From positions 1-64,000 of the forward strand of contig CAZGJA010000039.1 of assembly GCA_964526695.1 (NCBI GenBank): a stretch of 64,000 nt of DNA, written 5' to 3'. Each line of letters begins with the position of its first letter. Within the stretch, counting starts at the first letter, position 1. The notes beneath the pieces are model-generated. The model saw only the letters and a list, made by a program, of their open reading frames with translations. It did not search any database and had not been told where the DNA came from. The DNA comes from JABWBH01 sp964526695. Lineage in GTDB: Bacteria > Planctomycetota > Phycisphaerae > UBA1845. Below, piece after piece: positions 54,329 through 62,463 of this stretch. The position numbers and the translations under genes are program-made.

Positions 54329-54512
54329 GCCGGAATCGTATTTCTCAGCATGCCGTGCCCTTGGCCACGATCCGCCGCCGCCAATGCCGGCATTGACACC
54401 GCCTAGCCCGCGGTGTCTAATCCGCCCCGTGGCGACTTCGCCGCGTCGGCGGGACGGACCGCTCTCCTCGCGGTCGGCCGTGCGGCGCCTGACCACGGTG
54501 GGATCCCTCGCC

Positions 54513-55673
54513 ATGCTTGGAACGATCGAAGAGGAACCGGCCCAGCTTCTGACCTCGCAGCGGGTCGCGCAGCTCAATCGCGGCGACAAGCCGTTTCACG
54601 TCATTCTGTCGCAGCAGTTCAGCCGCGAGGGCATCGAGCAGCTCTGCCGCCTGTCCGAGATGGTCCGCCGCATCAACGACGACCGGGAAGGCTCGCAGTT
54701 CCTGCGCGGCACGCTGTCGCACAAGCGGGCCATGCTCTACTTCATCCAGCCCTCGACGCGAACGTTCCTCTCCTTCTCCGCCGCCTGCCAGGTGCTCGGC
54801 ATCCCGTACAACGAGGTGCGCAACCCCTCCACCTCGTCGGAGGTCAAGGGCGAGACGGAGGACGACACGGTCCGGGTTCTCAGCCAGTACTTCGACCTGA
54901 TCATCATGCGACACCCGGTCGAGGGTTTCGCCGAGCGCATGGCGCTGATGCTCAACCACATGCGCCGCCCGCTGCCGATCATCAACGGCGGTTCCGGCAA
55001 GGACCAGCACCCCACGCAGGCCCTGCTGGATATTTACACGCTGTACCGCTGCTTCGCTCCACGCGGCTCGGATCGCCAGGCAGGGTCGCGCGGCGCCGAG
55101 CGCGGCGCGGTTCCGCGCGTCAGCGATCGCGGCATTCCCCCGCGCTTTCCGGAGAACTTCTTCAGCGGGAAGACCATCGCCTTCGTCGGCGACCTGAAGC
55201 GCGGGCGCACCGTCCGCTCGCTGGCGTACCTCCTGTGCCGATACCCGGGCGTGCGGATGCTGTTCGTCGCCCCGCCGGAGCTGATGATCGGCGACGACAT
55301 CCTGGAGTACGTCACGCGCTACGGCATCGAGTATGAGATTCGCCACGACCTGCGCCCCGTCATCGGCGAGTGCAACGCCGTGTACATGACGCGGCTCCAG
55401 GACGAGTGGGACGTTGCGGGCGAGTCGAAGTCCATCGACTACGGGCGCTACCACATCACGCGCGAGATGTCGGGCGACTTCAAGCCCGACCTCGCCATTC
55501 TGCATCCGCTGCCGCGCCGCCACGAGATCGACCCCAGCCTCGACTCCCTGCCGAACGCGAAGTACTGGGAGCAGGTCCGCAACGGCATGTGGATGCGCGC
55601 CTCCATCATCGCCACCATCTTCGGCGTGGACTCCGCCATCACCGACCACTACCACAGCTACTACGCCCACTAA
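54513..55673 (+). CDS. pyrB: aspartate carbamoyltransferase
   Basis: Catalyses the first committed step of pyrimidine synthesis, carbamoyl phosphate plus aspartate. 386 residues. Carbamoyl-phosphate loop STRTFLSF (STRTR in most enzymes), the lysine of the 80s loop in EVKGETEDDTVRV, HPTQALLDIYTL, the aspartate-binding pair MTRLQDEW, and HPLPRRHEID are all present. After DIYTLYRCFA there is an insert of about 30 residues (PRGSDRQAGSRGAERGAVPR then VSDRGIPPRFP) before the second domain SGKTIAFVGDLK. No regulatory subunit pyrI or other pyr genes are adjacent. The start at 54513 precedes the first conserved block. Confidence 0.93.
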   Translation: MLGTIEEEPAQLLTSQRVAQLNRGDKPFHVILSQQFSREGIEQLCRLSEMVRRINDDREGSQFLRGTLSHKRAMLYFIQPSTRTFLSFSAACQVLGIPYNEVRNPSTSSEVKGETEDDTVRVLSQYFDLIIMRHPVEGFAERMALMLNHMRRPLPIINGGSGKDQHPTQALLDIYTLYRCFAPRGSDRQAGSRGAERGAVPRVSDRGIPPRFPENFFSGKTIAFVGDLKRGRTVRSLAYLLCRYPGVRMLFVAPPELMIGDDILEYVTRYGIEYEIRHDLRPVIGECNAVYMTRLQDEWDVAGESKSIDYGRYHITREMSGDFKPDLAILHPLPRRHEIDPSLDSLPNAKYWEQVRNGMWMRASIIATIFGVDSAITDHYHSYYAH

Positions 55674-55710
55674 ATGACTCCGCGTTGAAGGTAAACTGGC
55701 CTCAGAGCGC

Positions 55711-55795
55711 GGGTGGCACGGTCAACGGTACTCCGCTCACCGTGGTCCTGCCTCGCCCGCCACGGCCTGGCGAGTACGCCAGACCGTGCCACCCG
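55711..55795. repeat. composite AGTA-loop palindrome
   Basis: Begins GGGTGGCACGGTCAACGG-TACT and ends CACGGCCTGGCG-AGTA-CGCCAGACCGTGCCACCC: an outer pair of GGGTGGCAC/GTGCCACCC arms with a second full element inside. It can form one long or two separate hairpins. Confidence 0.75.
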
Positions 55796-55837
55796 GTTTC
55801 CCTTCAACGAGCATCTATTTAGACTGCGGAACCGAAC

Positions 55838-55943
55838 CTGCAGCGCCAGCGAGGGCAATCAGAACCCGCAGCGCCAGCGAGGGTCAGCTGGATGTCTAGA
55901 CTGCGCCCACGATCCGCCCTCGCTGGCGCTTCGGGTTCTGCGA
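55838..55943. repeat. GCGCCAGCGAGGG inverted repeats
   Basis: CTGCAGCGCCAGCGAGGGCA (about 55838), CCGCAGCGCCAGCGAGGG (about 55867) and the inverted copy CCCTCGCTGGCGCTTCGGG (about 55916). This palindrome family is scattered in planctomycete-type genomes. Confidence 0.7.
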
Positions 55944-56018
55944 GGGCGCCGGTCCACTCTCGGATTCCCGGGCTGCATGGACGCATCATCCACCGTTGCC
56001 AGTCCGCTCTGATTGCGG

Positions 56019-56024
56019 CATAAT
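56019..56024 (+). promoter_or_regulatory. possible -10 box (CATAAT)
   Basis: CATAAT, 35 bases before the pseudopilin start at 56060; no clear -35. Confidence 0.35.
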
Positions 56025-56059
56025 GCACGGTTGTCCGCACCCGGAGAGGAGATGGGAAC

Positions 56060-56851
56060 ATGCAGCCTTTCGTCCGCAGGCGCCTCGGGTTCACGTTGAT
56101 CGAGCTGCTCGTCGTCGTGGCCATCATTGCGCTGCTCATCAGCATCCTGCTGCCGTCGCTTCAGGCGGCGCGCAATCAGGCCAAGTCGGTGCGCTGCTCG
56201 ACGAACCTGCACGCGATGGGCATTGCGCTCGTCGCCTACGTCATGGAGAACCAGTACTACCCCGGCGAGCACTGGCAGCCGGGGCGGCTGTCCATCCATG
56301 TCTGGCCTTCGCGGCTGCGCGAGCTGATGAACGAGCAGTTGCAGTCGTTCCAATGCCCGTCCACGCCGGAGGAGTTCGCCTGGGTGCCAAAGTATGATTG
56401 GGATGGTCCGCCGCCGCCGAACGACGGCTGGCCTCGATACGGCTATCATGATCGCGAGCGGGCTCTGCTGGGTCAGGAGTTCTTCAGCTACGGGTTCAAC
56501 GGCTGGGGCATCCGCGAGTTCGTCGTGCCGCAGCTCGGGCTGGGCGGGCACGTGGACGTGGAGAACGAGCCGAACTGGCGCGAGCTGCCGGAGAAGAACG
56601 TCGTCTCGCCGTCGAACATGATCGCCATCGCCGACAGCATCGGGGACGCCTCGCAGGACATGCGCATCTTCGGGCGCTTCCACCCGACGGCCAAGGGCAA
56701 ATGGCCCGGGCGGCGGCACAAGCTCGGAGCGCAGTTCCTCTACACCGACTCGCACGTGGAGTGGCAGAGTCAGGAGAAATCCGTCGAGAACACGCCGTTC
56801 CAGAAGCGCCAGTGGAACAACGACAACCAGCCTCATCAGGAATTGTGGTGA
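56060..56851 (+). CDS. pseudopilin-like secreted protein (second)
   Basis: A 263-residue protein of the same class as the one at 4876-6060: leader MQPFVRRRLGFTLIELLVVV, then IALLISILLPSLQAARNQAK. The globular part is different and includes RWHKLGAQFLYTDSHVEWQ-like sequence near the end. Prepilin peptidase processing before F is predicted. GGAGAGGAG precedes the start. A glycosyltransferase gene follows after 34 bases and may be co-transcribed. No type II secretion gene cluster is present. Confidence 0.88.
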   Translation: MQPFVRRRLGFTLIELLVVVAIIALLISILLPSLQAARNQAKSVRCSTNLHAMGIALVAYVMENQYYPGEHWQPGRLSIHVWPSRLRELMNEQLQSFQCPSTPEEFAWVPKYDWDGPPPPNDGWPRYGYHDRERALLGQEFFSYGFNGWGIREFVVPQLGLGGHVDVENEPNWRELPEKNVVSPSNMIAIADSIGDASQDMRIFGRFHPTAKGKWPGRRHKLGAQFLYTDSHVEWQSQEKSVENTPFQKRQWNNDNQPHQELW

Positions 56852-56885
56852 TCGCCAGGTCGCGCGACGGCGGCAGGGAGCATGA

Positions 56886-57599
56886 ATGGCGTTTCGCCTC
56901 AACAGCCTGTCGGTCTTCTTTCCCTGCTACAATGAGGAAGCCAACGTCGAACGCGTGACGCGCGCCGCCGTGGCCATGTGCCGCCGCGTCTGCCCCGGCG
57001 ACTTTGAGGTCATCATCGTCAACGATGGCAGCCGCGACCGCACCGGCGAAATCGCCGACCGGCTGGCCGCCGAGCTGCCCGGCGTCCGCGCGGTTCACAA
57101 TCGCCCGAACCTCGGCTACGGCGGCGCGCTGCAGCGGGGTTTCCGCGAAGCGACCAAGGAGCACGTCTTCTACACCGACGGCGACGGGCAGTTCGATTTC
57201 GAGGAGATCGACCGGCTGCTGCCGCTGATGGAGAAGTTCGACATCGCCAGCGCGTACCGCCTCAACCGGCGCGATCCGCTCATCCGCAAGCTCAACGCCT
57301 TCTGCTGGACCTCGCTGGTCAACGTGCTCTTCGGGCTGTGGCTGCGGGACATCGACTGCGCGTTCAAGCTGTATCCCCGGGCGTTGTTTGATCGCATCGA
57401 GATGCGCTCCACCGGCGCGCTGATCGATACGGAAATCCTCGCGCGGGCGAAATACCTCGGTTACACCATCGGCCAGACCGGCGTGCACCACTACCCGCGC
57501 ACGGCCGGCGCGCAGACCGGCGCGAACCTGCGGGTGATCCTGCGGGCGTTTTGTGAGCTGGGCAAGCTGCGGTCGGACATTCGCCGGACGCGCGCGTGA
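56886..57599 (+). CDS. family 2 glycosyltransferase (dolichol-phosphate mannosyltransferase-like)
   Basis: A 237-residue GT2 enzyme without the C-terminal membrane part. The nucleotide-binding start is LSVFFPCYNEEANVERVTRA, EVIIVNDGSRDRTGEIAD, and the metal-binding DxD is YTDGDGQFDFEEID. It contains a short hydrophobic segment (LVNVLFGLWL). These enzymes transfer a sugar from a nucleotide donor to a lipid carrier or glycan. It follows the pseudopilin gene closely, but the meaning of the pairing is unclear. Confidence 0.9.
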   Translation: MAFRLNSLSVFFPCYNEEANVERVTRAAVAMCRRVCPGDFEVIIVNDGSRDRTGEIADRLAAELPGVRAVHNRPNLGYGGALQRGFREATKEHVFYTDGDGQFDFEEIDRLLPLMEKFDIASAYRLNRRDPLIRKLNAFCWTSLVNVLFGLWLRDIDCAFKLYPRALFDRIEMRSTGALIDTEILARAKYLGYTIGQTGVHHYPRTAGAQTGANLRVILRAFCELGKLRSDIRRTRA

Positions 57600-57735
57600 G
57601 GAATGCGGAACCCTGGTCCCCGCGCGACAGGCGCTGGGCTTGGAGGATGGCACGGGGTTAACATGCGCACGTGTCGAAGGGAACAAAACGGCGATTCGCG
57701 ACGGGCTTGCGCCGGAGTGCTGAAGGTCATCCTCG

Positions 57736-58245
57736 ATGCAACCAGAAACGGATTATCTCGCCGCGATCGAACGGCTGAAACGTCGTCGCTGGTTGCCTTT
57801 CAAGGTCATCCTAATCGTTCTCGTCTCATCTCTCCTGGCTGTCATGATTGCGGACAAGCTCGGACGGGTAGGGGGAATCATCGCAGGGGCGGTGGGAGGC
57901 ATCGGGATGGTGGGTTTCGCAGTCACGGGAATTGCAGTCCAGTTCTCAAGGTGCCCGCGCTGCGGACGGTTCTTTTTCATGAAAATGCTCACGTCCAACA
58001 TCTACACTTGGCGCTGCAGGCATTGCGGGCTATCGCTAAAGAACCCGTTTCCAAGTGACACGGTCGTCGGCAGATTGTTGCGGCTCTGGGTGGCCCACCC
58101 GCATCCGCGACCGCCCATTCCTGACGTGGGGCTGGCCTGCCCGAAGTGTGGCTACTCGCTGACAGGGCTGGTCGAGGAGCGCTGCCCCGAGTGCGGCAGC
58201 GCGTTCAGCATCGCGAGCATGGTCTCAGAGGGTGAACAAACGTAA
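57736..58245 (+). CDS. membrane protein with zinc ribbons
   Basis: A 169-residue protein: N-terminal helices (VILIVLVSSLLAVMI, AGAVGGIGMVGFAVTGIAVQ) and then two Cys4 patches, CPRCGRFFFMKML...CRHC and CPKCGYSLTGL...CPECGS, in the style of zinc-ribbon or double-zinc-ribbon proteins. The second patch has the sequence CPKCGYSLTG common in planctomycete small membrane proteins. No function is known. Starts at ATG 57736. Confidence 0.75.
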   Translation: MQPETDYLAAIERLKRRRWLPFKVILIVLVSSLLAVMIADKLGRVGGIIAGAVGGIGMVGFAVTGIAVQFSRCPRCGRFFFMKMLTSNIYTWRCRHCGLSLKNPFPSDTVVGRLLRLWVAHPHPRPPIPDVGLACPKCGYSLTGLVEERCPECGSAFSIASMVSEGEQT

Positions 58246-58460
58246 GTAATAACGCAGAGTAAATAGCGCCGAGGGCAAGACTTTGGCCTCACGTTCTCAG
58301 GTACAGATCCCCTTGCGGTTCAGATCAGCGGCGCGTTGACAACCCACTGCGGTATTGGTCGGCGCGTTCGCGGCGCAGGGCTCGCATTCGGGTCCGAGAA
58401 TCCGAGCGGACGGAAGTCGGCGGCTCGCTGCCTGAAAACTGCGATCGCTCGCTGCGTCGG
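58246..58460. other. gap after the zinc-ribbon gene
   Basis: A short convergent region between the zinc-ribbon gene and pheS; nothing recognised. Confidence 0.4.
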
Positions 58461-59528
58461 TCACTCGCGGATCACCGTTCCCGCCAGGCGCTGCACGCAG
58501 ACCAGCGGGCGCAGGTCGCCGGCGTTGAGAACGCGGATGTCGCGGATGCCGTATTTCATCATGGCGAGGCGCGTCAGGCCCAGACCGAAGGCGAAGCCCG
58601 TCCACTGGGTCGGGTCGATGCGGCCTGCGCGGAGGACGTTGGGGTGGACCATGCCGCAGGGGAGGATTTCGACCCAGCCGGAGTGCTTGCAGGTCGGGCA
58701 GCCCTTGCCGCCGCAGATCTGGCAGTTCATGTCGATCTCGATGCCCGGCTCGACGAAGGGGAAATAACCCGGGCGGATGCGCAGCTCCACCTCGCGGTGC
58801 ATGACCTCCGACAGGAGCGTCTTGGAGAGCGCGATGAGGTTGGCGATGCTGATGTCGCGGTCGATCATCAGCCCTTCCACCTGGTGGAACGTGCATTCGT
58901 GGGAGGCGTCGAGCGTCTCGTAGCGGAAGCAGCGCCCGGGGACCAGCGTGCGCAGCGGCGCGCCGAACTTGTGCATCGCGCGAATCTGCACCGGCGACGT
59001 GTGCGTGCGCAGCACCATGCCGTTCTTGAGCCAGAACGTGTCCTGCATGTCGCGCGCGGGGTGATCGCCGGGAATGTTCAAGGCCTCGAAATTGAAGTGC
59101 TCGGACTCCATCTCCGGGCCGGCCTCGATGGTGAAGCCGAGGCGGACGAAGATGCGCTCGATCTCCCATTGGACGGCGGTGACGGGGTGGACGCTGCCCA
59201 TCTCGCGCCATTCGCCGGGCAGGGTCGGGTCGAAGGAGGCGGCGGCCTGCTGCTCGGCATTGGCGGCCTGCTGCTGGAGCGCGTCGCGGTGGGCGGCGAG
59301 GCGGGCTTCGAGGCGGCTCTTGCACGAGTTGACGGTTTGGCCGACTTGACCGCGCTCCCCGGCGGGGAAGTCCTTGATGGCCTTTACGAAGGCGGCGAGC
59401 GGGCCGGTCTTGCCGAGGATTTCGGCCTCGAAGCGGCGGAGGTCGTCGATCGAACGCAGGGTGGGGAGGGCGTCCTCGACGCGGCGTTCGATATGTTCGA
59501 GTTCGGTTGTGAGCGTAGCGAGATCCAT
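58461..59528 (-). CDS. pheS: phenylalanyl-tRNA synthetase, alpha subunit
   Basis: Catalytic subunit of PheRS, which charges tRNA-Phe. 355 residues. The N-terminal coiled region (LTTELEHIERRVEDALPTLR) precedes the class II core: HPVTAVQWEIERIFVRLGF (motif 1), RCFRYETLDASHECTFHQVE (motif 2), GLGLTRLAMMKYGI (motif 3). It has the Cys-rich insert CQICGGKGCPTC found in part of the family. The partner pheT is not next to it in the window, which is unusual since the two are often adjacent. AGGGAG precedes ATG 59528; the longer frame is rejected. Confidence 0.95.
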   Translation of the reverse strand: MDLATLTTELEHIERRVEDALPTLRSIDDLRRFEAEILGKTGPLAAFVKAIKDFPAGERGQVGQTVNSCKSRLEARLAAHRDALQQQAANAEQQAAASFDPTLPGEWREMGSVHPVTAVQWEIERIFVRLGFTIEAGPEMESEHFNFEALNIPGDHPARDMQDTFWLKNGMVLRTHTSPVQIRAMHKFGAPLRTLVPGRCFRYETLDASHECTFHQVEGLMIDRDISIANLIALSKTLLSEVMHREVELRIRPGYFPFVEPGIEIDMNCQICGGKGCPTCKHSGWVEILPCGMVHPNVLRAGRIDPTQWTGFAFGLGLTRLAMMKYGIRDIRVLNAGDLRPLVCVQRLAGTVIRE

Positions 59529-59914
59529 GCATGGCTCCCTCATCGACGGCCAAACGGGCGACGGCGCCGGCCTCATGCTGCTGCGCGTGGTCGCTGGGCC
59601 AGCTTAGGTTCGAGAAGCCGTGGATTCAAGCTATGCAGCAGAGCGCGCGCTACGCCGCGGCTGGCTCACTCACCACGGCCTGGCGAGTACGCCAGACCGT
59701 GCCACCCACCGGGTCACCCGTCGTGGCGCACGTCGTGCCGCCCGCCGGATTCGGCTGGAAGGCCGAGGGCGTCTGGCCTTGAACTTGCAGGGTCATTATC
59801 ATGCCCCGCAGTTGCTGTTGCCGCGCCCGGTGGCCGCGGCGATCGTGGAGGGCGGCGACGGAGCCGGGTGGTGTGCGGCGTGATTCGACCGGAGAGGAAG
59901 CATAAGGGGTTAGC
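59529..59914. other. gap with AGTA-loop palindrome copy
   Basis: Contains the repeat at 59673-59707. AAGGGG lies before the GTG of the next gene. No gene seen. Confidence 0.55.
59673..59707. repeat. dispersed AGTA-loop palindrome, copy
   Basis: CACGGCCTGGCG-AGTA-CGCCAGACCGTG with flanking CACC and CCACCC. It is the same orientation and sequence as the copy at 1101-1135. Confidence 0.85.
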
Positions 59915-60706
59915 GTGAAGATTCTTTGCGTCGTCAAGCAGGTGCCGGATTCCAACGCCACGGTGAAGGTCCGCGCGGATGGCAAGGACATCGAGTCGGC
60001 GGGGGTCAAGCTGATCGTCGATCCGTTCGACGAGTTCGGCGTGGAGCTGGCTGTGCAGTTGCGCGAGAAGGGCAACCCGGTCAGCGAGATCGTGGTGATC
60101 ACCGTGGGCGACGACAAGGCCGGCGAGGCGCTGCGCACGGCGCTGGCGATGGGGGCGGACCGGGCGCTGCACCTGAATGATGCGAAGTTCGCCTCCTCGA
60201 ACGAGCTGTTCACGGCGTATGTCATGGCGCAGGCGGTGCGCAAGGAGGGCGAGACGTTCGACCTCGTGGTGTGCGGCAAGCAGAACATCGACCTCGACAG
60301 CGGGGCCACGGGGGCGGCGCTGGCGGAGTTTCTCGACCTGCCGCACGTCGCGGCGGTGCAGGGCTTTGAGTTGACCGACGGCGGAAAGCGGTTCACGGCG
60401 CGGAGGCGCATCGAAGGCGCGGAGGAAGTGCTTGAAGGGGAGCTGCCGGTGGTGCTCACCATCGACAAGGGGCTGGTCGAGGCGCGGTATCCGTCGCTCC
60501 CGAATCTGATGAAAGCCAAGAAGAAACCGCTGAAGGTCCTCACAGCCGCGGACATTCCCGGCGAAGACGCACAGAGCGCCGGCACGCACGTGGATCGGCT
60601 CACGCCGCCCGCGCCGCGACCGGACTGCAAGTTCATCGAAGGCGAGCCGGCCGCGATGGCGAAGGAACTTGTGCGGCTGCTGCGGGAAGAGGCGAAGGTG
60701 GTTTAG
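59915..60706 (+). CDS. etfB: electron transfer flavoprotein, beta subunit
   Basis: Carries electrons from acyl-CoA and other dehydrogenases to the quinone pool, as a dimer with EtfA. 263 residues; begins VKILCVVKQVPDSNATVKVR, with the AMP-binding DLVVCGKQNIDLDSGATGAA and VDPFDEFGVELAVQLREKGN, the standard EtfB signatures. Starts at GTG 59915 with AAGGGG upstream. It is separated from etfA by an unrelated gene (60762-61241). Confidence 0.95.
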   Translation: MKILCVVKQVPDSNATVKVRADGKDIESAGVKLIVDPFDEFGVELAVQLREKGNPVSEIVVITVGDDKAGEALRTALAMGADRALHLNDAKFASSNELFTAYVMAQAVRKEGETFDLVVCGKQNIDLDSGATGAALAEFLDLPHVAAVQGFELTDGGKRFTARRRIEGAEEVLEGELPVVLTIDKGLVEARYPSLPNLMKAKKKPLKVLTAADIPGEDAQSAGTHVDRLTPPAPRPDCKFIEGEPAAMAKELVRLLREEAKVV

Positions 60707-60761
60707 GTGTTGGAGCGCCTCGGCACGCCTCAGGCAGAAGGTTTTAGGATCTTAAGGAAAC

Positions 60762-61241
60762 ATGTTGGAGTTGATTGATTGGGCATTAAAGCTGGTCGGG
60801 CTTGCGGGGCTTTTCTTCGGCCTGTACCTGACGAGGCGTCATTTCGGAATAGTTCGAGCAGCGAACTTCGCTGAGCGGTTCAACAGCCCCGAGATGTTCG
60901 GTGTACGGTTAAAGGTCGACCGATGGTTGCATGGTTCCCACGATCAGATGGAGAAGAAGATCGACGCCCTGCGGGAGGACGCAGAGCTTGAGGCGAGCGT
61001 GCGTTTGTTTACGAATTTCTTCCAGGAGCTCGGGGCTTCTTATCGCGCGAGGCACCTTGATCGAGGATACGTACGAATGACATTCGACTATCTAGTCCCG
61101 TACTACTGGAAACAACTTGCGTTCTACGTAAAATGGTCGCGCGACAGCACCGGCAATCGAACACTATATAGGGCTTTCGGCATGGTGGCGGATGAAATGG
61201 AGCCCCGGAAGAACAAAGGGGAGGGCAACCCGCGGGGTTAG
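60762..61241 (+). CDS. small membrane-anchored protein between etfB and etfA
   Basis: A 159-residue protein: N-terminal hydrophobic helix (LIDWALKLVGLAGLFFGLYL) and a helical, charged cytosolic part (VRLFTNFFQELGASYRARHL). Similar to DUF4760-type membrane proteins in layout. It is clearly less GC-rich than its neighbours (for example ATAGTTCGAGCAGCGAACTT) and lies between etfB and etfA, which are normally adjacent. Transfer from elsewhere is a reasonable inference. Confidence 0.65.
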   Translation: MLELIDWALKLVGLAGLFFGLYLTRRHFGIVRAANFAERFNSPEMFGVRLKVDRWLHGSHDQMEKKIDALREDAELEASVRLFTNFFQELGASYRARHLDRGYVRMTFDYLVPYYWKQLAFYVKWSRDSTGNRTLYRAFGMVADEMEPRKNKGEGNPRG

Positions 61242-61428
61242 CCTGAGGCGAATCGGGTACTTCGTGCTACGGCGCTGGCGAGAGTCAGAAACGGGTGAGA
61301 ATGCCGTACTCAGCGGAGCAGAAGGTTCATTCTGTAGCGGATCAAGACCGGATCCAAGGGTGCCAAGCGACGGACACCCTTGATCTCGCGACCGCACATA
61401 ACTCCATCGTTTGGTCAGACCCATACCC
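61242..61428. other. gap before etfA
   Basis: Ends of the inserted gene and a short AT-richer stretch; nothing recognised. Confidence 0.35.
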
Positions 61429-62421
61429 ATGAGCAAGAACATCCTCGTCATGCTGGAGCAGCGGGAGGGGCGGATTCTCCCGGCCTCGTATCAACTCTTC
61501 GCCCCTGCGCGTCAGCTTGCACAGGCGGCGGGCGGGCAGGTCGTGGCCTGCCTTGTGGGGGACGCGGTCAGCGGGTTGACGGGGGCGGTGGGCGCCTACC
61601 AGCCGCAGACGATCTACACCGTTGAGCATCCGGAGCTGAAGTTCTACCGCGCCGGGGCCTATGCGGCGGCGGCGTGCGCGGTGATCGACGAGGCCAAGCC
61701 GAAGGTGGTGCTGTTTGCGACGTCGTTTATGGGTCGAGACTGGGCGGCGCGGACGGCGGCGCGGAAGCGCGGGGCGCTGGCGATCGACTGCACGGAGCTG
61801 GCGCTGGAGGGCGATGATCTGATCGCGTCGAAGTCGTTGTACGCGGGGAAGGTGACGGCGGCGTTCCGGCTTTCCAGCTCGCGCCTTCAGGTGGCGACGG
61901 TGCGGGCGAACGTCTTCTCCGCTCCTCCGCCGCAGGCAGGCGCATCCGCGCCGACTGCAGCGGTGTCGGTCCACTTCGCTCCCGCCGACACGCGGGTGGT
62001 CGTCAAGCAGGTGGTGCAGACCAGCTCGGGCATCAAGGATGTCACCGAGGCGGACGCGATCGTCTCCGGCGGTCGCGCGCTGAAAAACGAGGAGAATTTT
62101 CAGAAGATCATCTTCCCGCTGGCGGCCGCGCTGGACGGCGCGGTCGGCGCCTCGCGCGCCGCGTGCGACGCGGGGTATCAACCGCACTCGCGGCAGGTCG
62201 GGCTGACCGGCAAGGTGGTCACGCCCAAGCTGTACATCGCGTGCGGCATCGACGGGGCGATTCAGCACCTTGCGGGCATGCGCGGCAGCAAGGTGATCGT
62301 CGCCGTGAACACGAAGAAGGAAGCGCCGATCTTCAAGGTGGCGACGTATGGCTGCGTCGCGGACCTGTTCGCCCTGGTTCCCCTGATCACCGAAGAGGTC
62401 AAGAAGCTGCACGCGCATTGA
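61429..62421 (+). CDS. etfA: electron transfer flavoprotein, alpha subunit
   Basis: FAD-binding subunit of ETF. 330 residues, begins MSKNILVMLEQREGRILPAS. The C-terminal FAD domain has SGGRALKNEENFQKIIFPLA, GASRAACDAGYQPHSRQVG, VVTPKLYIACGIDGAIQHLA and VNTKKEAPIFKVATYGC, the classic series. The alpha/beta pair is encoded on the same strand with one foreign gene between; no ETF-quinone oxidoreductase or dehydrogenase gene is next to them. Confidence 0.95.
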   Translation: MSKNILVMLEQREGRILPASYQLFAPARQLAQAAGGQVVACLVGDAVSGLTGAVGAYQPQTIYTVEHPELKFYRAGAYAAAACAVIDEAKPKVVLFATSFMGRDWAARTAARKRGALAIDCTELALEGDDLIASKSLYAGKVTAAFRLSSSRLQVATVRANVFSAPPPQAGASAPTAAVSVHFAPADTRVVVKQVVQTSSGIKDVTEADAIVSGGRALKNEENFQKIIFPLAAALDGAVGASRAACDAGYQPHSRQVGLTGKVVTPKLYIACGIDGAIQHLAGMRGSKVIVAVNTKKEAPIFKVATYGCVADLFALVPLITEEVKKLHAH

Positions 62422-62463
62422 ACGGACGCCCGCGCGGCGGCGAAACGGCAAGGATCGGTCCCG

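Larger units (their letters stand above)
53786..54512. other. 727-bp gap with small frame, 28-bp repeats and a palindrome
   Basis: Contains a possible 31-residue membrane protein on the minus strand (53987-54082), three 28-bp direct repeats (54102-54185) and an AGTA-loop palindrome (54287-54328). The remaining bases hold nothing recognised. Confidence 0.55.
55674..56059. other. repeat-rich gap before the second pseudopilin gene
   Basis: Contains a composite AGTA-loop palindrome (55711-55795) and a GCGCCAGCGAGGG repeat group (55838-55943). CATAAT at 56019 may be a -10 box. GGAGAGGAG lies before the next start. Confidence 0.6.
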
